Shown here: one piece after another, positions 56,970 through 64,000 of the stretch
How the letters are laid out: the number at the start of each line of letters is the position of its first letter
Position numbering within the stretch: position 1 is the stretch's first letter
From: Heliocidaris tuberculata
Taxonomy: Eukaryota > Echinodermata > Echinoidea > Camarodonta > Echinometridae
Reading direction: 5' to 3'
Length of the DNA: 64,000 bases
Assembly: GCA_025618425.1 (NCBI GenBank)
Contig: CM046839.1
Location: 2,666,831 to 2,730,830 of the forward strand
The notes under the pieces: generated by a model
Databases searched by the model: none
What the model was told of the DNA's origin: nothing
What the model saw: only the letters and a program-made list of their open reading frames with translations
Translations under genes and position numbers: made by a program

Positions 56970-57998
56970 ACCGTCCTCTTTCCTATCTCTAATCAGTGGG
57001 TGGGTAGAATGTTGAATTATTTACTCCTTCGTTGTTATGCCGTGGGCTGTAACAGTTATAGAAGTAGGTTAGTCCCTTGTCGGACATACCAAAGGTCACA
57101 TAATTCTGATCTGAACTAAAGTCACCATGATGAGCTTTATGCTATGACAATGACAGCTAGATGTATGATACTCAATTAAGCCCAAGGGGATCATCCCACG
57201 TAAAATTAAATTCTAACATTATTTTTTAATGTCGAAGCTTTTGTAGAATTGACCCTAATCGGTCACCCTGCTATATATAGTATGAACATGGAGCTCATGG
57301 GATGACGCCGCCGATAGATTATAAGGTGGTCTCACATAACACAATTTCTGCTGTGCAGTGCGCCGCCATGTTGCGTAACGGTAGTCATCACCTTTTAGTG
57401 CTCCATATAAGGAAATGACAAAATAGGTCCATGCATTTGTGTCCTATCATTTTGGTTTAAAAAAAAGCAAATTTATCGAATTGGAATGTCAAAATGTACT
57501 CTCATATCATTCGTGAACTAATATCCACCATTTTTCCATTTCAAACAGTTATATGAAAACGCGCAAAATATTATCTATTGTTAGATAGTCAATGAGTATC
57601 CCCCCCCCCCCCCCATTGTGCATAGTGGGGAGGGGGGGGGGGTAATCGGACCAAAGTTCCTGGCGGGTTATCCGTCAATTTAAAAAAAAGAAAGAGGGGA
57701 GGGAAGGATCCTTATATCATTTTGCTCCCCAACCATGCCAACTATAGATTATTAATATATCACAAAATGCTTGTTTCAACCATCTTAATCAAAATAACTT
57801 TTTCTCAAAGGCTCATGATTTTGCAGGTATACTCCTACATCAATCACATCTTCTCTCCTCTCTCTCTCTGTCCAAGGGTATTTCCTTCATAGTTTCAGAG
57901 TTTCAAAGTTTATTTTTTTCCACAAACATATTTCTTTTAATTTTTTTTTAATGACGTATGAAAATTAAGAACAGGAAAATAACAAATATATGAACTGG

Positions 57999-58000
<2 letters not shown>
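56970..58000. other. Intergenic sequence, nothing recognised
   Basis: Poly-C and poly-G in inverted order (57600-57641) around ATTGTGCATAGTG. AT-rich otherwise. Confidence 0.4.

Positions 58001-58001
<1 letters not shown>

Positions 58002-58047
<46 letters not shown>
58002..58047 (+). repeat. (TA)n microsatellite
   Basis: About 22 uninterrupted TA units. Confidence 0.95.
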
Positions 58048-58051
<4 letters not shown>

Positions 58052-58300
58052 GAACATCATTCAATGACTTTCAATGATAAAGCAATAATTGGTATGATGT
58101 AAATATCGTAATTGTAAAGGAAAACATAAGTGGAGGAGTCGATTAAGTAAGCATGGCTTGTATTTCATAGACCCCCTGTTTGGCGAAAAAGTGAAAATAG
58201 TTACAGGATTAAAAGAAAAAAAAAAGAAACATGCTAATTTGAGCAATATTAGCAATCCAATACCCTCCTTCTCTTTTTCCTATGTTACTTTTTCTTTCAG

Positions 58301-58378
58301 CTCACTCAAGGTAAGCCCGCCTACCACCTTCAACAGCCATCATTCAGAGCCCAATCACTTTACTGGGGAACAATTTCA
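58301..58378 (+). CDS. Candidate isolated internal exon
   Basis: A strong pyrimidine tract and CAG acceptor (ACTTTTTCTTTCAG) and a consensus donor GTAAGT at 58379 bracket 78 nt, open in phase 0-0 as LTQGKPAYHLQQPSF and RAQSLYWGTIS. A second frame is also open, and no partner exon or family was recognised. Confidence 0.22.
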
Positions 58379-59218
58379 GTAAGTATTTCGATGCTTTAAA
58401 GCAAACACACTGACCGAGTATCTTATTTCCCATACAGCCCTTAGTATTCGACTTATCATGGCACCCGTCTCACTATGCTTAACGCGGACTTTAAAAAAAA
58501 TCCTTTTATTCTTTGAAACGTTAGACGTCTTTGGATTCTTGAGGTAAACTTGAACTCCAGTACTGTTGGAAGATCTCACGGAATCAAATGAAGAGTAAAG
58601 CCTGATCATAGACAGTATTATAACTATTCACTATCCGTAATGATGCTGATGATAACAGTGATGTAATAAAGGCGATGACAGTGACGATGATGATGATGGT
58701 GGTGATGAGATTGACGATGAAGAGGATGATAATCCTGCTGACGAAGATGATTCATAGCATTTAGGAGGCGCCCTATTTCTGTCAAACACGAATGTGAATC
58801 ATTATGATACAAACACTTTCTTCAAAAGAGAAACCTTCACTTGAGTTACATTCTACTATGGATATTCAAACTCAATAATCAGTGTAATAAAATGAAACAG
58901 GTATTATTTTTACCGTCAACCTTTACAACGATGGACGTTAACCTAAACTCAACCCGTGGGTGGAGAAGTTCACCCATTAAAGATGACACCTGCCTCAAAC
59001 TGACGCTTTTCAAAACATCTCCAGGTGCAACCTTTTATTTACGATATTATATGAATTGGGATGGAGATAATCTAGGCGTGATATTTTTGAAAAGTGTATC
59101 ACACTAAAAGACCATTAACAATCGGGACAGTCTTTCTTTTCTGTCGTGTTTTGACCCGAGGGATTTTTTGACCGTATTTATGACAGAAACACACCTTCTA
59201 ATATTTTTTTTAAAAAAA

Positions 59219-59598
59219 TCTTTATTATTATCAAGTATTTTGTCGTCACCTGCGATTGGGAGGGGAAAGGCGAACCGAATCACTGTAACCCCTAGGTCTC
59301 TCCTCCTGATATAACTGATTGTGATGTACCACTACACCGGGGTTTGGCTCTTCGTCGAATAGCGCGGTGGGTTCTTAACGTGCAAAGGTGGTGACTCTCC
59401 TCTACACGGGGCCTCCATTTAACGGCCTATCCTAGGAACGGAGTGTTTCCACTGTAACAAAGTCTGCGCCTACAAAACAGGGAAGTGGCACGTTAACTCA
59501 CAACGCAGGCTTCAGTCATCCGCCGGGATGGATTCGAACCCACGGCCTTTGGTTTGCCGGGCAGACGCTTAACCGACTGAGCCAACTCGCCTCCTAGA
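59219..59598 (-). repeat. tRNA-derived SINE, full-length-like
   Basis: On the minus strand: A box TGGCTCAGTCGG (59573-59584), B box GGTTCGAATCC (59530-59540), then a body of about 300 bp including AAACACTCCGTTCC and CACCGCGCTATTCGACG, and a tail GATAATAATAAAGA. Related fragment at 40305. Confidence 0.75.
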
Positions 59599-59610
59599 GT
59601 TTGGTTATTA

Positions 59611-59888
59611 ACCTTTCAATAATGCCAGCAAGTCGAATAGTTCAGTGTAGCTATATAGGGAGCGTCACTCAAACCTTTCAATAATGGCGGCAAGTCGTGT
59701 AGTTCAGTCAAGCTATATAGGGAGCGTCACTCAAACCTTTCAATAATGGCAGCAAGTCGTGTAGTTCAGTGAAGTTATATAAGGAGCGTCACTAAAACCT
59801 TTCAATAATGGCAGCAAGTCGTGTAGTTCAATCAAGCTATATAGGGAGCGTCACTAAAACCTTTCAATAATGACAGCAAGTCGTATTA
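59611..59888 (+). repeat. 62-bp minisatellite, 4.4 units
   Basis: Units begin at 59611, 59673, 59735, 59797 and 59859, each ACCTTTCAATAATGGCAGCA, then CTATATAGGGAGCGTCACT. A partial unit reappears at 63322-63357 beyond the LINE cluster. Confidence 0.92.
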
Positions 59889-60060
59889 TTTATGTATTTA
59901 TTCATTTATTTCACATCTTTAGACAGAGTAACCTGTTCAGCTACATATTAAAACTGACATTGAAAAAAAAAAAATAATAGGCTGGTTTACAACAGGGCTC
60001 TGTAAATTGAAAAAAAAAATGCATTGTACTACATACAGAACTGACAGGGGTAACGCAAGC

Positions 60061-60079
60061 TTACACACACCCACACGCA

Positions 60080-60110
<31 letters not shown>

Positions 60111-60190
60111 CCACACACACACACATTCACAGCCACCAACATTCTCACCCCCTCACACAGGTACACACACCCACACACACCCCTTCACAC
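60061..60190 (+). repeat. (CA)n-rich microsatellite
   Basis: CACACACCCACACAC with interruptions. Frames on both strands are artefacts. Confidence 0.9.
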
Positions 60191-60239
60191 ACACATGTAC
60201 ACCCATACTACCTGCTTACAATCTGTTTAAAAAATACAG

Positions 60240-60412
60240 ATTACTCATTAAAAATCAAGCATAAAATGAAGATGACATCACTGCCACTCCTCGTTAAACA
60301 ATTAATTGCCAGGTTTAAATAAATAAATATAAATATATAAATATATTTTTGCTACCCATTTCTCCAAAACTTTTGAAAGAATCGATAGTAAGGATATTGG
60401 CCGATAATTTTT
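60240..60412. repeat. Left direct repeat flanking the inner LINE
   Basis: Nearly identical in the same orientation to 62782-62962, from ATTACTCATTAAAAATC to GGCCGATAATTTT. On the minus strand its end encodes part of the CR1-like polymerase (SKVLEKWV). Confidence 0.88.
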
Positions 60413-60790
60413 TTGTTTGTTTTTAAGAATCTTTTATTACTTCCTTTTTCAAAATAACATTTTCGCAATAATCAAGGTAAAATATACAAACAAATATATT
60501 CACATGCAGTATCATTGTGTCAAATTACATAATAATAAGTAACCATAATATTTTACATGCATGTATATTATGCAATATATGGAAGTCTTTGTGATAAAAA
60601 AGGGGGAAAATATAAAAAGAAGATGAAAAGGAAGAAAATGAGAGAAAAAAAAAAAAGAAAAAGAAAAAAAAAAAAAAAAAAAAAAGAAAAGGCCCCCCCC
60701 CCCCCCCCATTGTGTCCGTTGTTCCGCCTCAGATTTTAAAAAAACTACAGTTCAGAATTTTCTTCATGATTTTGATGTTATTAAGCACGC

Positions 60791-61945
60791 TTAGCTCCCC
60801 ATGTCCATCTCTTCGTCCCGGAAATCAAAATGTTCCCATTTTCTAAGGTGTAATGAGAGGGTACCTCTCTCCAAAGCCAATTTTTTCTCTTCTAATCGAT
60901 TGTCTGACATCATTGCTTTAATTTCTTTTTCGGTCGGAGGTGTCGCTCTTTTCCTACATTGGAAAGTCATATATTTAACTAATAGAATAAGATGATTTAC
61001 TAAATTTTCTCTCCCCACATTTTCCATATTAATTCCTAAATAAATTTTTTCCCAGTTCAAATCTTTCAAAATAGGATACTTGAATTCAATGCTAACCTTT
61101 TCCCACATATTTTGAATGTGAACACACTCGTAAAAAACATGACTATATGTTTCCTCTTCTTTCTTACAAAAGGAACAACAATTGTTTGAAACTACACCAA
61201 AACGATACAAATGATGGTTTGTATAAATAATGCTATGTAACATTTTGAATTGAAATTCTCGTAGCTTGCTATTAAGAGTACATTTCCTTAAATTAGTAAA
61301 TGCTCTTTCTGCACATATAATGGGTATATTAAACGAATCTTTCAACTTATTCAGAACAGATGAATTTTCCGATTTGTTATCAAGTAACTGTAGGTATAAT
61401 CTTTTTGATGGGATTTCACTTAAGGGTATTACTCTGTCACCCAATACAAAGTTGATTTCTCCCTTATCTAATCATATTTTCTCCTCTTCTTTCCTCACCA
61501 TTTTTTTCTTCCAACTATCTGGGATCATTCCAAAAATATATTTTATTCGTGATATGTTCCATGTAAACAAACCTTTTCTGATGAAATAATCATCCGATCT
61601 TAATCTACCATTCTTTTCAATAATGTGCTCCAGTCGAAATATGCCTTTTGCAAATAGGCTATGATCAAATATACTAGAACCACGAAAAATTATATACTTA
61701 TTATTAAAAAGGAGTTCCTTTCCTTTAAAATCATCATACTTCTCTCTTAAATATCCTACTTCTAACCACGTATCTAATAACTCTGAATAAAATGGAGGTA
61801 GATCTATCCTTAACATTCCAACAAAGTAATTGCATTGAAAAATAAATTTTCCTCCATAAAGGTGCATTGCATATTCAAAATATTGTTTCCATTTCATTCG
61901 TTGATCTCCCATTAAGAGTCCCTTAACCCACATGATCCTTTGCAC
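60791..61945 (-). pseudogene. LINE ORF2 C-terminal part with zf-RVT domain
   Basis: Continues the polymerase remnant in another frame. An in-frame TGA (near 61473) splits it at 61472/61444. The last part carries REFQFKMLH, CCSFCKKEEETYSHVFYEC and MWEKV, the zf-RVT signature of L1/Tx1-like elements. Confidence 0.8.
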
Positions 61946-62766
61946 TTTGATAAATAATCGAAATCCATCATTTTAAGCCCCCCTTTCTTATAATTTAAGA
62001 ACAAGGTACTCCTTTTAATTTTATCTTTCCCTTTCCATAAAAATTCAAAACACATTTTGTCCAAAGACTGAAACACCCATTCTGGAACAGGGATGAGAGA
62101 TGCTACATACACTAGTTTAGAATATATAAAAGTTTTCAATAATTGGATTTTTCCCATCAACGTTAGATCTCTCTGTTTCCACCATGTTAAGGACTTTTTT
62201 ATTTTACTCAGAATCTCTTTGTAGTTCATAGACTCCTTTACATTTACATCTAAACTGAAATACACTCCTAGTATTCTAACGAGTTGTACTTCCTTTCCAA
62301 AAGGCAGCGACCTACTTATGTCTTTAGTAGGACCTATCATCATAATGTATGTTTTATCTTTGTTATATTTCAAACCAGACATATTCTTGAATTTTTCAAT
62401 CAAAACCTCCAATCTTTTCAACGATTCCATGTTTCGAACAAAAAGTGTTATATCATATATATACAATATTTGTTTTACCTCAGTTGAACCACATCGAATA
62501 CCTAAAACATGATTATCATTTCGTATCATATGTGCAAGAACCTCAATACATAGAATAAACAGATACGGTGATACTGGGTCTCCTTGTCTTACTCCCCTTT
62601 CTATTCTAAAATAACCTGTTGAATTTCCCCCATTTAAAACACAACTAAGAGCATTATTATACATTACTTTGATCCATTTGCGAAATAATTGTCCAAATCC
62701 AAACTCTTTTAGCACTTTTTGTAAAAACATATGTGAAACCGAGTCGAATGCTTTCTCGAAATCCAC
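61912..62766 (-). pseudogene. LINE reverse transcriptase remnant (L1/Tx1-like)
   Basis: Reverse-transcriptase blocks in order: DFEKAFDSVSH, WIKVMYNN, RGVRQGDPVSPYLFILCIE, then LYIYDITLFV where the active YxDD box is expected, GLKYNKDKT and LGVYF. The second-Asp box is destroyed, so the copy is dead. A frameshift near 61930 leads into the next frame. Confidence 0.85.
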
Positions 62767-62781
62767 TGCTACTAATTAAAA

Positions 62782-62962
62782 ATTACTCATTAAAAATCAA
62801 GCATAAAATGAAGATGACATCACTGCCACCCCCTCCCCCTCCTCGTTAAACAATTAATTGCCAGGTTTAAATAAATAAATATAAATATATAAATATATTT
62901 TTCTACCCATTTCTCCAAAACTTTTGAAAGAATCGATAGTAAGGATATTGGCCGATAATTTT
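62782..62962. repeat. Right direct repeat flanking the inner LINE
   Basis: Partner of 60240-60412. It differs mainly by about 10 extra bases (CCCCTCCCCC) and one missing base near 62903. Confidence 0.88.
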
Positions 62963-63243
62963 CTAAACATGATCGATCACCGCCCTTAAAAATTGGGCGA
63001 ATTTTGGCCAAGCACCATGCTTTGGGAAGTGTCCTTTGACAAAGAAAGATTAAAAACATAAATAAGACTATCTATTACATCTGTGGCACATTTCACAATT
63101 TTCAACATTTTAACAGAGATGTCATCAGGACCTGTGGCCTTTTTCACAGAATGGCTATCAATTTCTTTTACAACAAAATCGTAAGAAATTTGAGGAATAT
63201 CGACAGTTTGACGATCAAAGTCATCGAAATTCGCGTGAGGCAA
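62782..63243 (-). pseudogene. CR1-like LINE fragment hosting the insertion
   Basis: Two frames broken by one shift near 63030 encode EIDSHSVKKATGPDDISVKM and then IFKGGDRSCLENYRPISLL and SKVLEKWVEK, the N-terminal polymerase blocks of CR1-type LINEs. An AATATAAATA-rich expansion follows at 62870-62900. It is cut at the direct-repeat end. Confidence 0.75.
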
Positions 63244-63321
63244 TGAACAATCGGGAATTACATCTCAAATTCATATCTCCCTGTAATTCTAAAACACTAC
63301 CAATGAAGTAATCAATCAGTC

Positions 63322-63357
63322 TAGTGCAGTGAAGCTATATAGGGAGCGTTACTAAAG
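63322..63357 (+). repeat. Detached unit of the 62-bp minisatellite
   Basis: CAGTGAAGCTATATAGGGAG followed by CGTTACTAAAG matches the second half of the unit at 59611-59888. Confidence 0.8.
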
Positions 63358-63844
63358 CATTTTATTCAGGATTTTATTTGCCGTTAGCTTTTTATTTGAA
63401 ACCCATCATATCTATTGTGAGAGGCAGTCTTCGATCTGCCCCAGTTAAATTCCATGAAAATGAATACATTATCACTGAGGCTTACTGATTGGTAAATTTT
63501 GCTTCTATCATATTGAAATTATAGAACTGATTGATTGTTTGATATTGTGATGATGCTTTTTTCAAAGATTCAAAATACATTTATTTCCTTCTCATAATCA
63601 AATACAAAATGAAATGTACATTCAGAAAAAAAAAAAAAAAATAGAAGGAAGGAGACGAGGGTCCCGGGAAGCAACTAGCTTGTAGTGGGGTCGCCTTTAC
63701 TATAACTATTTACATATATGATATTATACATCAATTATAACATACACAAAAATCTAAAAGATAAAAAAAAGAAAAGAAATTTTTTTTTTAAATGAAAAGG
63801 AATCTGCAATAAGTGCTACTGACTATAATTATTGTATGAAGTAA

Positions 63845-64000
63845 AGTCAAACCTGTCTATTAAGGCCACCCAAGGGAAACAGAAAATGTGGCCACTGTAG
63901 ACAGGTGGCCTTAATAGACAGATTCTAAGACACATATTTCTTGCTTTATGGAGGCAATATAAGTGACCACTATAGACAGGTGGCCGCTAAGACAGGTTTG
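63845..64000. mobile_element. MITE with multiple inverted GACAGGT motifs, cut by the window
   Basis: CAAACCTGTCTATTAAGGCC at the left is inverted relative to the window end GGCCGCTAAGACAGGTTTG. Inner inverted copies (GTAGACAGGTGGCCTTAATA and CTATAGACAGGTGGCC) repeat the motif. The right boundary may lie just beyond the window. Confidence 0.65.

Larger units (their letters stand above)
60413..62781 (-). mobile_element. 5'-truncated L1/Tx1-like LINE insertion
   Basis: The minus-strand coding remnants run from inside the polymerase domain to the C-terminus. The A-rich 3' tail (poly-T with GTTTG on +) lies at 60412-60424. The 5' truncation is just before the first catalytic Asp motif (VDFEKAFDSV). 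It is flanked by the long direct repeats. A poly-A/poly-C patch lies at 60640-60708. Confidence 0.75.

Noticed and set aside
60007..60264. His/Thr-rich frame
   Set aside because: (CA)n repeat translation.

Overview
The window looks like a piece of an invertebrate deuterostome genome, most likely an echinoderm such as a sea urchin. This is inferred from intron-rich genes with long AT-rich introns, a hyalin-repeat (HYR) gene, abundant TACATGTA-like words, long poly-G/poly-C and GA/CA tracts, and dense MITE, SINE and LINE debris. No species marker was recognised.

Region 1 (about 0.9-23.7 kb, + strand) holds a 16-exon gene. All splice sites are GT/AG, all exon phases agree, and the spliced frame is 3738 nt (1245 codons plus stop). 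The predicted protein has a signal peptide, a Reeler domain, seven EGF-like domains with Thr/Pro linkers, two HYR-type domains, a six-Cys sushi domain, a block resembling the centre of SVEP1/polydom with two tetra-arginine sites, a GCC2/GCC3-type Cys repeat, one transmembrane helix and a long proline-rich cytoplasmic tail. I know no named gene with this architecture, and it is the most interesting object here.

Region 2 (about 23.8-34.7 kb, - strand, convergent with gene 1) holds CCDC122 in eight coding exons, giving 279 residues. One exon is a 16-nt microexon lying directly behind a GA/TC microsatellite. The 3' end carries a 63-bp tandem repeat of the last coding segment, stop codon included.

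Region 3 (about 32.5-64 kb) has no clearly supported gene. It is a mosaic of mobile elements whose ends can often be defined: a Helitron/Helentron-like element with a tandemly doubled 266-bp 3' end, a 1.3-kb hAT-type element with 8-bp target duplications and an internal 22-bp array, a Harbinger-type MITE, TTAA-flanked MITEs, several foldback hairpins and tRNA-derived SINEs. It also includes a nested LINE locus where a 5'-truncated L1/Tx1-like copy sits in a CR1-like copy between direct repeats of about 175 bp, with a 62-bp minisatellite on both sides. A few isolated exon- or promoter-like signals are recorded at low confidence.
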